Source: Marinobacter sp. F4218 (lineage in GTDB: Bacteria; Pseudomonadota; Gammaproteobacteria; Pseudomonadales; Oleiphilaceae). From it: a stretch of 64,000 bases of DNA. Shown piece by piece: positions 38,006 to 47,268 of this stretch. Each line of letters starts with the position of its first letter. Within the stretch, counting starts at the first letter, position 1. The position numbers and the translations under genes were made by a program. The notes beneath the pieces are model-generated. The model saw only the letters and a program-made list of their open reading frames with translations, did not search any database and had not been told where the DNA came from. The stretch covers positions 682,001-746,000 of the forward strand of contig NZ_JAHZIL010000002.1 of NCBI RefSeq assembly GCF_019443085.1, in the 5' to 3' direction.

Positions 38006-38875
38006 TCAGACGGCGACAGCCTCTGAGGAAATCGTTACACGCGAAAGTACACTCGATACGGGGCCAAACCGAAAATCTCCAAGCAAACTTTCGAGCCTGC
38101 TCATACATTTATCGAGGTTGTTGTAATGACGGAAACGCGAGAAAGCTTTTACTTTCAGTCGCGGCTGATCAGGATCGATTTCCCAGGGGTGCAGATAAAA
38201 AATAAACGGTTGTCCCGCCTTATTAATTTGCCCTAATCCCCACCGACTAAACCAGTATGGGAAAAGCCGAAAATAGCCTCCACCAGCGATCGGCAACCGG
38301 TACCTTCCGATGGGACACGTTGAAAGGGGAAACTCCGTCAGCAAACCGCCGCCAGGTGCCCGAAGCTGGTATGGCTCGAACGGCGTGCCGGGCATTCCAT
38401 ACCGATCGTGGTGAACCGGAAATATAGAGGAATCCCAGGTAAAACCCTCGTCACAGAGAACGTCGAGCGCCCAGCGCGATTTCGATGTAATGGAATAACT
38501 CGCCGCCCGGTAGCCTGTGACCGGCTCGCCCGTAATATCCTCCAGAATCCTCTTGGATCGGCGAGTCTCTTCCCGAAACAGTTCCGGCGTCTGATCATAA
38601 ATTAGCTGATGGCTGTAACCGTGGCTTGCAATCTCGTGACCGGCATCCCGGATCCGTCGAACCAGAGCGGGTGACCGCTCGGCCACCCAACCCAAAGTGA
38701 AAAATGTGGCTTTGATATTGTGGCTGTCGAAGAGTTCAAGCAGACGATCAGTGTTCGCTTCTACCCGATATTCCATGGACGACCAGTCATCCCGTTCCAC
38801 GGCCTCCGACAACGCCGCAACCTGGAAATAGTCTTCGACATCGATCGTGAGTGCGTTCTGTATCGTCGTCTGCAT
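38006..38875 (-). CDS. Polysaccharide deacetylase, exosortase-A system type
   Basis: From the ATG at 38875 (GGAAGA upstream) this is 289 aa; longer in-frame extension overlaps the outer-membrane protein gene. It begins 'NALTIDVEDYFQVAAL', the hallmark of the deacetylase family of PEP-CTERM/exosortase-A loci, and has 'KATFFTLGWVAERSP', the metal ligands in 'HEIASHGYSHQLI' and 'GYRAASYSIT'. It should de-N-acetylate the polymer or its precursor. Confidence 0.9.
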   Translation of the reverse strand: MQTTIQNALTIDVEDYFQVAALSEAVERDDWSSMEYRVEANTDRLLELFDSHNIKATFFTLGWVAERSPALVRRIRDAGHEIASHGYSHQLIYDQTPELFREETRRSKRILEDITGEPVTGYRAASYSITSKSRWALDVLCDEGFTWDSSIFPVHHDRYGMPGTPFEPYQLRAPGGGLLTEFPLSTCPIGRYRLPIAGGGYFRLFPYWFSRWGLGQINKAGQPFIFYLHPWEIDPDQPRLKVKAFSRFRHYNNLDKCMSRLESLLGDFRFGPVSSVLSRVTISSEAVAV

Positions 38876-38915
38876 AGAGTATTCTTCCCTGTCTGGCGTG
38901 CCCCTCATTCGGGCC

Positions 38916-40202
38916 TCAGCGGAACAGATATTCAACGCCAACCAGGACCCAGGCTTCATCGAATTCTCGACTCAGCACGTCACTGGTCCGCTTTTCATAT
39001 CCAACTACGCTCACGAAACTGAGCTGTCTGTTCAATTGGAAATCGATCCCGGTGTTGACTCGAATAACATCATCCTCGGTATCGTCGGCACTGTATCGGA
39101 ACAACTCATAACGCGCTCCTACAGTCCAGTTTAACTGGCCGGTTAGCGGGCGCCGAAAGGCTGCATCAATACCAGCACTATCCTCCTCAATCCTTATATC
39201 GAGATAGTCTGATCGGTTTGCGAACAACCCAATGTCAAAGGTAGAGGCACCAAGATCATTGTTTACCCCTAGACGCACAGCTGTCACCTCGACAGCGCTT
39301 GTCTGGTCCAGGTTGAAAATAAAATCATCAAATCGAGTATCGAAATCCGAGGTCTGATCGGTGAGCTCTCGACTTGCCTCAATTTCAAGTTCTGTTGTGA
39401 CATTAATCTGTCGCACCAAAAGCAAGTTGCCCACGAAGCTGTCGTATTTCCGTGGACTGCTGTTCTGTAATGACGATTCGATTCGGCCATAGCCTACCGC
39501 GCCGCTCAGGCTGGTCGCTGCCCACGCCTTGTTGAAAGGGGCACTGACAGAGACACGATCGAATTCCTCTTCGGTATCAAGTTCAGACTGGTCTGCACTC
39601 GCACGCAGCCCGGCCGAGAAAGAAGGGCTGAAGAAATGATTCCAACCGACCGACCCACTATACCGTTCGCCATCCTTCTGCTCAGGTTCACGAAACTCTG
39701 TGTTCTCGTAGGATGCAGAAAGCAAGAGCTCATCCACTGCCCCTAACCTAAATGTAAGAATCGGGCCGGTTCGGAAAACATTTTTCTGGGTCCGGTTATT
39801 GGGTGTATTGTTTACCCGGCTGTCCCGCACAACGTCTCTAAGATAGTCCGAGGCCTCCCAAACCAGGTTACTTCCAAGGCGACAATCACCTTCAAAGTCA
39901 GCATTGGCGGTTGTTTCCGGTGAAAAGGTCTCATCAAGCCAGCGGCTATACCCAACCTGTGCGGCCAGCTCGGAATTGCAATTACCAGGATCGGAGGAAT
40001 GCTGGACACCCACAAAAACTCTCGATTCAAGGTCCGACTCCTCATTAAAAGGAGCCTGCGTTGCGTTGTTGGTATACCGCGAATCCAGCCCTACCGAGAA
40101 GACCGCGGGAGCTGCAGCTATTGGGCCTGACGAACAAATCCAGATCCCCAAAAACAGTAATCCACTCCGACGTTTCAGCACTGACAATCCATGTCTAACC
40201 AT
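38916..40202 (-). CDS. Outer-membrane beta-barrel protein of the EPS locus
   Basis: This 428-aa protein starts at ATG 40202, overlapping the CpsD-like gene by 8 bp. It has a basic N terminus and signal peptide (about 1-30, ending IAAAP), then alternating beta-strand patterns through to a C terminus 'WVLVGVEYLFR'. Such proteins occur in exosortase-A EPS loci (the TIGR03016-like group) and probably help export or anchor the polymer at the outer membrane. No enzyme motif is seen. The family call is from position and character rather than a diagnostic motif. Confidence 0.72.
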   Translation of the reverse strand: MVRHGLSVLKRRSGLLFLGIWICSSGPIAAAPAVFSVGLDSRYTNNATQAPFNEESDLESRVFVGVQHSSDPGNCNSELAAQVGYSRWLDETFSPETTANADFEGDCRLGSNLVWEASDYLRDVVRDSRVNNTPNNRTQKNVFRTGPILTFRLGAVDELLLSASYENTEFREPEQKDGERYSGSVGWNHFFSPSFSAGLRASADQSELDTEEEFDRVSVSAPFNKAWAATSLSGAVGYGRIESSLQNSSPRKYDSFVGNLLLVRQINVTTELEIEASRELTDQTSDFDTRFDDFIFNLDQTSAVEVTAVRLGVNNDLGASTFDIGLFANRSDYLDIRIEEDSAGIDAAFRRPLTGQLNWTVGARYELFRYSADDTEDDVIRVNTGIDFQLNRQLSFVSVVGYEKRTSDVLSREFDEAWVLVGVEYLFR

Positions 40203-41094
40203 TGATAACCGTTCCAACGAATTTTTGGGGATTAAAGGCGGTGGCTGCCTGCTCCACTTGATTCGGAGTAACCCGACCATGGGGGACAACCAACATGGAG
40301 TAATCGCACAATTCCGAGAGAATTCGGGCATCAGGCGATTCGGTGATCGGCGCAGTATCGAGCACAATAAATCGGTCTGGATAACGACGCCTGACCGCCT
40401 GGAGGAACTGTTTCATCCGGAAAGAGGTAAAAAACTCACTGGGCGTTTCCCGACGACTACCCGCAGGTATCAGTCTTAACCGGGGAATTCCTGTTGGATA
40501 TAGAATTCGGGCTATATCGTAATCAGGATCCTCGAGAAAGTCCGTCAGCCCGGTTTCCGGCATGATATCGAGCGTAGAGTGAAGGGATGGCTCACGAAGA
40601 TTGCAGTCGATGACCACCGCCGTTTTGGATTGATCGAATGCAAATGCCGCTGCCAGATTGAGGGCGACAAATGAAGCGCCCGCTCCCCGATTGGTCGCAC
40701 TCACAACGATTGTAAAATTGTTACCTCCCGAAGCTTCAAGCAATTTGGTCCGAAGATCCCGAAATCGGTTCACCATGGCACGGTTACCAGATTCGGGATA
40801 AATAATCCGGCGTTCATCCATATCATCCGCTGTGAGCCGACGAGGCTCTTGCATGCGGACAATCTGCTTGCTGATGACGTACCTGTCTACAGCTCCGGGC
40901 CCAAGTTCAAGGGAGCTGGGAACCAGCATTCGGGAATCATCCCACTCCGAGTATGGGACACCCTCTTTATTCAGTTCATCCCTGCTTCTTAACCAGTAAC
41001 CATCTTCCGGATGGTTTCCGTTGTCATCTCCAACAACTGGCTGGTCTTCTTCCGAATCCTTGAGGGAACCGGTGTTGCTTTTTCGGTCATTCAT
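40195..41094 (-). CDS. CpsD/CapB-like BY-kinase homologue with degenerate ATP site
   Basis: This 299-aa protein aligns with the cytoplasmic kinase half of Wzc-type tyrosine kinases: 'RAMVNRFRDLRTKLLEA', then the P-loop region 'VVSATNRGAGASFVALNLA' and 'VVIDCNLREPSLHS', and 'FIVLDTAPITE'. The P-loop should read G-x-G-K-S/T, but Lys is replaced by Ala140, and the Walker A' D-x-D is D163-x-N165. ATP hydrolysis and autophosphorylation are therefore doubtful. It also lacks the C-terminal tyrosine cluster. It overlaps the chain-length gene by 4 bp and probably acts with it structurally. Confidence 0.85.
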   Translation of the reverse strand: MNDRKSNTGSLKDSEEDQPVVGDDNGNHPEDGYWLRSRDELNKEGVPYSEWDDSRMLVPSSLELGPGAVDRYVISKQIVRMQEPRRLTADDMDERRIIYPESGNRAMVNRFRDLRTKLLEASGGNNFTIVVSATNRGAGASFVALNLAAAFAFDQSKTAVVIDCNLREPSLHSTLDIMPETGLTDFLEDPDYDIARILYPTGIPRLRLIPAGSRRETPSEFFTSFRMKQFLQAVRRRYPDRFIVLDTAPITESPDARILSELCDYSMLVVPHGRVTPNQVEQAATAFNPQKFVGTVING

Positions 41095-42620
41095 CCGATA
41101 ACTCCCATCAAAGCGGCTCCAGCGATACTCAAATACACAACCACGGCCACGATTGCGATCATCCCAACCAACATGGTGATCCTATGGTCCCGCCGTTGCT
41201 CATAAGGTGTCCTTATTTGTGGCAGCAGCACCAATACCGGCAATTCAATGGTTTCCTCAAGCTGCTCCCTTGCCCGGACTCTGGGATCAATTTGCAGCAA
41301 ACCTGCGACTAAACCGAAAGGCGCAGCCAGCCCCAAAAAGAGACCAGCAGCAGCGAATAGTGGAAATCCGGGGCCCGATGCCGCGAGCGGAAACTGAGCC
41401 TTCTCGTTGATTCGATAGTTCAAGCCCTGCCCTTCAACGTCGAGATGCATCGACACCCTTGCCCGCTCACGTCTTTTCAGAAGATCGTCATAGATCTCTT
41501 TGTTGACCTCCATGTCCCTAGTAAGCTCCATGTACTGAGCCTTGTTTTCCTGGATGCGTTCCATCCGCTGCGCCTGTTCTGCCAGCAGCCGTCTAAAGCT
41601 ATTGATTCTCGAATTCATGGTCTGGATGTCCGCTCGAGTGGAGGTCAACTCTGTCTGGATATCCTGATAGACCGGGTTCGATAGGGACTCCTCTCCCAAG
41701 GGCTGTGGCTCGTCACCCTGTTGGGCGAGTTGGCGAGCTTTCTGGCGGCGCAACTCCTGCAGTTGCTCCCTTAGGATTACAATATCCGGATAGGTATCGT
41801 GATACCGAAGACGGAGGTTATCCAACTGCTCTTCGAGGGAACTGATTCGAGTTTGGTAGGCATCCGGTGTCCTGCCCTGACGAATGGTCGGATTAACTCG
41901 ACTGAGCTCCAATTCGAGCGAGCGTTCCCGGGCCTCGAGTTCCGATTTTTCCATCTGGGCAAGCTCAAGCTGACTTCTCAGATTATCCAGACGATTATTG
42001 GCATCGCCCTCGGTGCCATCGACATTTTCGGCAAGAAACTCCTGAAGTCGCTCCTCAGCCTGGGCGAGCTGTCGTTCGTAACTCCGCACCTGGTTATTGA
42101 TGAACTCATACGCATTCCGACTTTCAGTACGCTTTCGTTCATTCGTCTCCTCGATAAAGAGCTGCCCCATGCGCTGAGCCACCAGAAAAGCTCGCATTGG
42201 AGACTCGGCTTGATACGCAATGGCAAAATAACTGTCTCCGCGCGGGACGACCGATAAATTCTGCTTCAAGGCGAAGATCCGGCTCTCAAGCCTTTCACGC
42301 CCGACGTCCGCCGCACCTTCTCCAAAAATCTCGTCATCTTTGGCGATTTTTTCGATCACGCTCCGGCTCCAGAGTAATTCCTGAGCCGCAGACGCCCTAT
42401 CGTTGATTTCCGTGGCAACCGCACTGCCCTCCATCAACGGACGGATGATGTTCTGATCGTCAATAAATATCACCGTCTCGGATTGGTATTTGTAAGGCCA
42501 AAGAAATCCGGCGGCCAGAACACCGAAGCTCACAATCACAAAGATCAGCAGAGCCAGCCACTTCCGGGAGCGAACTTCCTTAACGATTTCGACTGGTAAT
42601 TCAGACAGAGGTAATGCCAT
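41091..42620 (-). CDS. Wzz-like polysaccharide chain-length determinant
   Basis: This 509-aa protein has a short cytoplasmic N terminus, a membrane helix at about 20-43, 'YQSETVIFIDDQNIIRPLM', a long periplasmic coiled coil (about 150-410, rich in E, Q, R and L) and two C-terminal membrane helices (about 425-455 and 480-505). This matches the exosortase-A-associated chain-length family, larger than plain Wzz. It sets polymer length and links the polymerase to the exporter. The kinase-like partner is a separate, overlapping gene. Confidence 0.9.
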   Translation of the reverse strand: MALPLSELPVEIVKEVRSRKWLALLIFVIVSFGVLAAGFLWPYKYQSETVIFIDDQNIIRPLMEGSAVATEINDRASAAQELLWSRSVIEKIAKDDEIFGEGAADVGRERLESRIFALKQNLSVVPRGDSYFAIAYQAESPMRAFLVAQRMGQLFIEETNERKRTESRNAYEFINNQVRSYERQLAQAEERLQEFLAENVDGTEGDANNRLDNLRSQLELAQMEKSELEARERSLELELSRVNPTIRQGRTPDAYQTRISSLEEQLDNLRLRYHDTYPDIVILREQLQELRRQKARQLAQQGDEPQPLGEESLSNPVYQDIQTELTSTRADIQTMNSRINSFRRLLAEQAQRMERIQENKAQYMELTRDMEVNKEIYDDLLKRRERARVSMHLDVEGQGLNYRINEKAQFPLAASGPGFPLFAAAGLFLGLAAPFGLVAGLLQIDPRVRAREQLEETIELPVLVLLPQIRTPYEQRRDHRITMLVGMIAIVAVVVYLSIAGAALMGVIG

Positions 42621-42671
42621 GGCGCATAACTCACTATTGGATTAACACAGGTCCGTTTAAAATCCGGAGGC

Positions 42672-43313
42672 TCAGAAATTCCGCTCCGGAATACTAAGAA
42701 TATCTCCCGGTCGAATCGCGTAATTCGTTGCTACATCACCGTTATTCAGAATGTCTTCCAGACGCACAGGAATGGCGACAACTTCACCGTCAACCCTGCG
42801 ATACAACATGGATTTATTCAGGGCCGCAAAGGGAGTAGTACCGCCAGCACCAAGGACAACATCAAGCACGGTCATTCCGGCTCGGTGAGGCACGGATACA
42901 GGTTGTTCAACGGCACCGGTCACCCTCACCCGATCGGTATACTCGTGGCTACCCATCGATGTAACCACAATGCTGACCTGGGGTTGGCGAATATAGCGTG
43001 CCAGGCTACTTTCGATGTCATCGGCCAGTGCCTGCGGTGTGCGCCCGCTTGCCTGCACATCGCCCACGAGAGGAACCGAGATCTTGCCGTCTGGACGAAC
43101 TGGCACTTCGATGCTGAGGTCTTCATTACGCCAGACCGAAACCTTCACGGTGTCCGTGGCCCCGAGCACATATTCCTCAACACTGGTCGCAGTATTGACG
43201 CTCAACGCCCGCTGGATTTTATCTCGAGATGAGGCAGACTGACCGGCACATCCTGAAATCAGGGTGACCACTAAAAACAGGGCAAGCCCTGGAAGGGAGT
43301 ACATCCGTGACAT
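42672..43313 (-). CDS. Wza-like polysaccharide export lipoprotein
   Basis: This 213-aa protein has a lipoprotein signal with the lipobox LISGC and then a polysaccharide export domain: 'YVLGATDTVKVSVWRNEDLS', 'VRPDGKISVPLVGDVQASG', and a SLBB-like part ending 'YAIRPGDILSIPERNF'. The quoted segments match the exosortase-A-associated export family, shorter than E. coli Wza. It should form the outer-membrane channel for EPS. It lies 51 bp upstream of the chain-length gene. Confidence 0.92.
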   Translation of the reverse strand: MSRMYSLPGLALFLVVTLISGCAGQSASSRDKIQRALSVNTATSVEEYVLGATDTVKVSVWRNEDLSIEVPVRPDGKISVPLVGDVQASGRTPQALADDIESSLARYIRQPQVSIVVTSMGSHEYTDRVRVTGAVEQPVSVPHRAGMTVLDVVLGAGGTTPFAALNKSMLYRRVDGEVVAIPVRLEDILNNGDVATNYAIRPGDILSIPERNF

Positions 43314-43373
43314 TGTAAATCCTCTCTACAATTCCTTGCTTTTCCATATCTCGGGAACAGCATAACCCCGAAA

Positions 43374-44786
43374 CTACCTTGATCCTTTTTTGAACAATAC
43401 CACTTCGACTGTCTGAATTATAATCAATAAATCTAGCAGCAGGCTTTGATTCTTGATGTAGTAAAGGTCATAGCGAAGTTTTTCCCGAGTATCTTCCTCA
43501 TTATCAGCATAGGCGAAACAAAGCTGGGCCCATCCGGTCACCCCTGGCTTCACGCGATGCCTTTCGCTGTAAAAGGGTATTTTTTCAGAGAGTTGCTGAA
43601 CAAATACCGGCCGCTCAGGGCGGGGGCCGACAAAGGCCATAGTGCCATTCAGTACATTGAAGATTTGAGGCAGCTCGTCAATTCGGACCTTGCGGATGAA
43701 CTCGCCGACATGTGTAACACGAGAATCATTCTTACTCGCCCACACTGCTCCATTCTTCTCCGCGTCCGTAATCATCGACCGGAATTTATACACTTTGAAA
43801 ACCTGCCCATTAAGCCCCACCCTTTCCTGGCTGTAGAAAACAGGGGACTTCAATCCGTCTTCGATTTTGATGGCAATTGCCGTGAGGACCATCAGCGGTA
43901 GGCCTGCAATCAGCAGCACTGTCGCCGCGAGAATGTCCAGGGATCGTTTGCCAACACCGAAAACCGACGAGACAGTGAACCCGTCCGAAAACACGAGCCA
44001 TCCGTGGGAAATCATTTCCAGCGCGACTTTTCGGGATTCCCGTTCGTAGAAGGTCGCACCGTCGACAATTTTTACACCCTCCATCTTGCACTCGAGTAAA
44101 TCTTCCATCGGGAGTCCTTTCCTGCGATCGTCAACGGCTACAACGATCTCACTAACAGGGTATTTGTGAATGTATTGTTGCAGAGTGGTGCCCGGATAAA
44201 TCAGGTGTTCCTCCGGAACCTCTCTTTTTTCTCCGGGGAGGGGCACAAAACCACTCAGCCTGAAGCCTTTGCGATTAAAGGGGGTCTTCAGGTCTTCAAG
44301 AAGCTGATTTGCACGAAATCCCGAGCCCAGGACCAGAACTTTGCGTTTAAAAGCATCCTTGCCCGCCACGGCAAAAAACACGGAGCGAACAATACCCAGT
44401 AGAAAAAAACCGAAAACAGAGGCCGTGGTCAGTACTCCGCTGGAGCCCAGATACCATAGCCACTCGCTAGCCAGCAGATAAGTAAAACCGGCAACAGGCA
44501 CGCCAACGATCAATGCCAGGATTGTTCTCAGCATCATTCCCGACATGCCCTCTTCCAGTCGGGCCTGATGGACGCCTATCGAGATCATTACCAGCAGGTT
44601 GGCAGCAGCAAAAACTACGGCGGAAGGGAGAACAAAAACGAGGTTTTCAAGGAAAAACCCAGCATCGCCAAAGTAACGAAAAAATGCGGCCAGCGAGAAG
44701 CTGCAGACCAACACCGAGAAATCAATCAGGCCGAGGATTACGAAGGGAAGGTGTATGTAATGCCGGAACAGCCTGACGTGGGCCAC
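43374..44786 (-). CDS. Initiating sugar-phosphate transferase (EPS type)
   Basis: This 470-aa polyprenyl-phosphate sugar phosphotransferase starts EPS synthesis by placing a sugar-1-phosphate on undecaprenyl phosphate. It has four or five N-terminal membrane helices, a nucleotide-binding-like middle domain ('RKVLVLGSGFRANQLLEDL'), and a C-terminal bacterial sugar transferase domain: 'GKRSLDILAATVLL', 'VFKVYKFRSMITDAEKNG', 'FIRKVRIDELPQIFNVLNG', 'FVGPRPERP' and 'VKPGVTGWAQL'. The whole matches EpsB/WcaJ-like proteins of exosortase-A loci. It follows the PEP-CTERM gene by 138 bp. Confidence 0.92.
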   Translation of the reverse strand: MAHVRLFRHYIHLPFVILGLIDFSVLVCSFSLAAFFRYFGDAGFFLENLVFVLPSAVVFAAANLLVMISIGVHQARLEEGMSGMMLRTILALIVGVPVAGFTYLLASEWLWYLGSSGVLTTASVFGFFLLGIVRSVFFAVAGKDAFKRKVLVLGSGFRANQLLEDLKTPFNRKGFRLSGFVPLPGEKREVPEEHLIYPGTTLQQYIHKYPVSEIVVAVDDRRKGLPMEDLLECKMEGVKIVDGATFYERESRKVALEMISHGWLVFSDGFTVSSVFGVGKRSLDILAATVLLIAGLPLMVLTAIAIKIEDGLKSPVFYSQERVGLNGQVFKVYKFRSMITDAEKNGAVWASKNDSRVTHVGEFIRKVRIDELPQIFNVLNGTMAFVGPRPERPVFVQQLSEKIPFYSERHRVKPGVTGWAQLCFAYADNEEDTREKLRYDLYYIKNQSLLLDLLIIIQTVEVVLFKKGSR

Positions 44787-44924
44787 GTCAACTCCTTTTG
44801 ATGTTCAACCGAGCCTGATCCCTGCATCCACTGCGGCGGGAACTCAATACATTAGAGTTTACTGTAAATTTTTGTAACTTCAATGATTGATGGGAATTTT
44901 CGAAGCGGAATCGACGAGCTCCGG

Positions 44925-45320
44925 TCAGCGTCTACGCCCCACCCGGCTTAGTAGCAAAAGTGCGAGGATGCCCAGCCCCAAAAGCGCCAAAGACCCGGGT
45001 TCTTTGAGTGGCCACACAACTTTGACACCCAGTTCGTCATCGCCCGTCATGGGGGTGGCCCGGGTACTGTAATTCGGTCCGATCAGGGAGGATGTGAGTT
45101 CTTCGCTACCCTGGATTTTTCCCTCCCACCCAGAAGGATCGGGAAACTCGAGATCCCGTTTTTGCTCAGAACGTACCGACGGGGCTTCGTTGGCGGAACT
45201 ATGGTGCGTGGCTAGTACGATACCGTGGTCCATAACGGGCGAAGCCGGGACACTGACAAAAACACCCGAAAGAATCACAGACAGAGCACCTACCAATCTG
45301 CCAACACTGGTGATCCTCAT
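44925..45320 (-). CDS. Small PEP-CTERM protein heading the EPS operon
   Basis: From the ATG at 45320 (GGAGG 4-5 bp upstream) this is a 131-aa protein with an N-terminal signal peptide ('VGRLVGALSVILSGVFV') and a C-terminal sorting signal: 'LKEPGSLALLGLGILALLL' then a basic 'SRVGRRR'. That motif-helix-basic layout is the PEP-CTERM signal cut by exosortases. The middle is short and acidic with no known domain. It is in the same direction as the EPS operon and has a sigma-54-like promoter just upstream. No exosortase gene lies in the window. Confidence 0.85.
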   Translation of the reverse strand: MRITSVGRLVGALSVILSGVFVSVPASPVMDHGIVLATHHSSANEAPSVRSEQKRDLEFPDPSGWEGKIQGSEELTSSLIGPNYSTRATPMTGDDELGVKVVWPLKEPGSLALLGLGILALLLLSRVGRRR

Positions 45321-45353
45321 AAGCCCTCCAATACAGTACTGGCAAATAACACG

Positions 45354-45369
45354 TGCATAGGCTGTACCA
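45354..45369 (-). promoter_or_regulatory. Candidate sigma-54 promoter for the small PEP-CTERM gene
   Basis: Read on the minus strand the element is TGGTACAGCCTATGCA, against the consensus TGGCACR-N4-TTGCW. The invariant GG and GC are present with the exact 10-nt spacing and only two consensus positions differ. It would start transcription about 20-25 nt before the ATG at 45320, leaving room for the Shine-Dalgarno. PEP-CTERM genes are known to be regulated by RpoN with PrsK/PrsR in exosortase systems. Confidence 0.6.
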
Positions 45370-45421
45370 CACAACAACATCCCTATGTTTTGCGGCCTGA
45401 TTTCTTTCACCCTGTATCGAA

Positions 45422-45445
45422 GCGCCTGTTCTCCCATTCAGGCGC
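45422..45445. repeat. GC-rich inverted repeat between prpD and the PEP-CTERM gene
   Basis: GCGCCTG and CAGGCGC form perfect 7-bp arms around a 10-nt loop. It lies downstream of prpD and upstream of the sigma-54-like element. It may be a prpD terminator (though no T tract follows) or an activator-binding site. Confidence 0.4.
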
Positions 45446-45498
45446 GTAAATTAATTCGACATCGCGTCTTAATGAACAAATTCAGCCCTGGGACCAGA

Positions 45499-46986
45499 TC
45501 AAATCACGAACTGATCCAGGAATAAATGAACAGGCATATCGTCAAGTGCTGCGTGGTCCGCGAAACAATCCAGGATTGTTCTGGTTTTCTGAAGTGGAAA
45601 GCGCGTCCTCAGGTTCATCAGGAACTTATCCTCAAGCAGGGGAATACTTTCCTCCCGACGCCGGCGATGCCCTATCGGATACTCTACCGCGACTTTTTCT
45701 GTGCTGCTGCCGTCCTTGAAAAAAACCTGGATCGCATTGGCGATGGAGCGCTTTTCTGGCTCGAGGTACTCCGATGAGTAGCGCGGATCTTCGACAACCT
45801 CCATTTTGGCCCGCACTTCGTCGATGGTCGGGTTTGCTTCGTGAAAACTGTCTTCGTAGTGGTCGGCCGTCAGGCCCCCAAATATCAGAGGCACCGCAAC
45901 CATGTACTGGAGACAATGATCCCGGTCAGCCGGGTTGGCCAGAGCGCCCTGCTTGGAAATGATCCGAATTGCGGACTCGTGGGTTGTGATAACAACCCTG
46001 TCGATTTCCTCAGTTCTGTTGCGGACCTCGGGGTGCAAGGTGACAGCTGCCTCAACGGCGGTCTGGGCATGGAATTCCGCGGGGAAAGAAACCTTGAAAA
46101 GAACGTTTTCCATCACGTATGACCCGAACGCACGCGGCAACGAGAAGCAGCGCTCGCCCTCCGGCTTGAGCTTCTGATCCTTGTTTGTCTTGCTGAACGA
46201 CACGTCATAGAAGCCCCATTGAGGCGCTGTAAGCACACCGGGGATTCCCATCTCTCCGCGCATGGCAATGTCTGCAAGACGAACAGCTCTTGAAGTAGCG
46301 TCGCCCGCAGCCCAGGATTTACGGGAGCCTGCGTTGGGTGCATGCCGGTATGTTCTCAGGCTCTGCCCGTCAACCCAGGCGTGGGAAAGCGCAGACAGCA
46401 GCTGGTCCCGGTTCGCACCCATCAGTTTCGCGGTCACAGCCGTTGAGGCGACTTTTACGAGCACCACGTGATCGAGGCCGACCCGATTGAAGGAGTTCTC
46501 CAGGGCCAGTATCCCCTGTATTTCATGCGCCATGATCATGCTCTCAAGAACAGTGTGCATGGTCAGCGGCATTTGTCCGTTCGAAACACGTTTCTGAGAG
46601 AGATGATCTGCCACTGCCAGGATGCCACCCAGATTGTCTGAGGGGTGCCCCCATTCGGCGGCCAGCCAGGTATCGTTGTAGTCCAGCCAACGAACAGCGC
46701 AGCCGATGTCCCAGGCAGCTTTGACCGGGTCCAGACGGAACGATGTGCCCGGAACACGGGAACCGTGCGGGACCATTGTCCCCTCCACAAGCGGACCGAG
46801 ATGCTTTGAACACTCGGGGAAGCGCAACGCCAGCAGGCCACAGCCGATGGTGTCCATCAGACAGTAACGGGCGGTTCGCCAGGCTTCAGCGCTCTCAATG
46901 GTGAAGTCCAGCACATAGTCTGCGATCGTCTGGAGAACTTCATCAAAGTCCGGGCGCTCATTCTGGTCGCTGTTGTCGGTCATCAT
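45499..46986 (-). CDS. prpD: 2-methylcitrate dehydratase (MmgE/PrpD family)
   Basis: From the ATG at 46986 (GGAG 6 bp upstream) this is a 495-aa protein, the usual PrpD length; a longer in-frame extension is not similar to the family. It shows the MmgE/PrpD pattern '[19 protein letters not shown]', '[20 protein letters not shown]' with '[11 protein letters not shown]', and '[15 protein letters not shown]'. It dehydrates 2-methylcitrate to 2-methylaconitate in propionate breakdown. It is separated from prpF by an oppositely oriented PEP-CTERM gene, so it is probably transcribed from its own promoter or by weak read-through. Confidence 0.92.
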   Translation of the reverse strand: MMTDNSDQNERPDFDEVLQTIADYVLDFTIESAEAWRTARYCLMDTIGCGLLALRFPECSKHLGPLVEGTMVPHGSRVPGTSFRLDPVKAAWDIGCAVRWLDYNDTWLAAEWGHPSDNLGGILAVADHLSQKRVSNGQMPLTMHTVLESMIMAHEIQGILALENSFNRVGLDHVVLVKVASTAVTAKLMGANRDQLLSALSHAWVDGQSLRTYRHAPNAGSRKSWAAGDATSRAVRLADIAMRGEMGIPGVLTAPQWGFYDVSFSKTNKDQKLKPEGERCFSLPRAFGSYVMENVLFKVSFPAEFHAQTAVEAAVTLHPEVRNRTEEIDRVVITTHESAIRIISKQGALANPADRDHCLQYMVAVPLIFGGLTADHYEDSFHEANPTIDEVRAKMEVVEDPRYSSEYLEPEKRSIANAIQVFFKDGSSTEKVAVEYPIGHRRRREESIPLLEDKFLMNLRTRFPLQKTRTILDCFADHAALDDMPVHLFLDQFVI

Positions 46987-47085
46987 CACACACTCCTTTC
47001 CAGCCAGAGTTATCAGGTAAAAGCCTAGTTCACTCTCTATCGGAACGACGGATTTACCGGAACCACGCTTCGTCAGCAGCAATAC

Positions 47086-47107
47086 GTGACCAGCGTCACA
47101 TTTTTTT
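47086..47107 (+). repeat. Inverted repeat GTGAC-CAGC-GTCAC followed by a T run
   Basis: A perfect 5-bp inverted repeat (47086-47099) precedes seven T residues on the plus strand. As a terminator it would only stop transcription antisense to prpD. Alternatively it lies about 90-100 bp upstream of the sigma-54-like element at 47187, a usual place for an enhancer-binding activator. Confidence 0.35.
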
Positions 47108-47186
47108 ACAACCCTTCGTTCTTGCAGACAAAGTAGCCCAACCGCCCCCAATAAACACACTTGTTTTAGCGCAGTAATTCTAGAAC

Positions 47187-47202
47187 TGGTACTCACCTTG
47201 CG
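47187..47202 (+). promoter_or_regulatory. Candidate sigma-54 promoter for the THxN-type PEP-CTERM gene
   Basis: TGGTACTCACCTTGCG has GG and GC at exact 10-nt spacing and a full TTGC at -12, against TGGCACR-N4-TTGCW. It shares the TGGTAC -24 variant with the element upstream of the other PEP-CTERM gene. Transcription would begin near 47213, about 55 nt before the ATG; the leader has a perfect GCTTTA-T-TAAAGC inverted repeat at 47227-47239. Confidence 0.6.
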
Positions 47203-47268
47203 TTCGTTTTTAAGAGCAGTAGTAATGCTTTATTAAAGCAGCGTTTCACTATTTAGGGATGCCTAGCT

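Noticed and set aside
46987..47196. N-terminal extension of prpD from an ATG at 47196.
   Set aside because: The 70 extra residues lack family similarity, and the ATG at 46986 has a good Shine-Dalgarno and gives the normal length.
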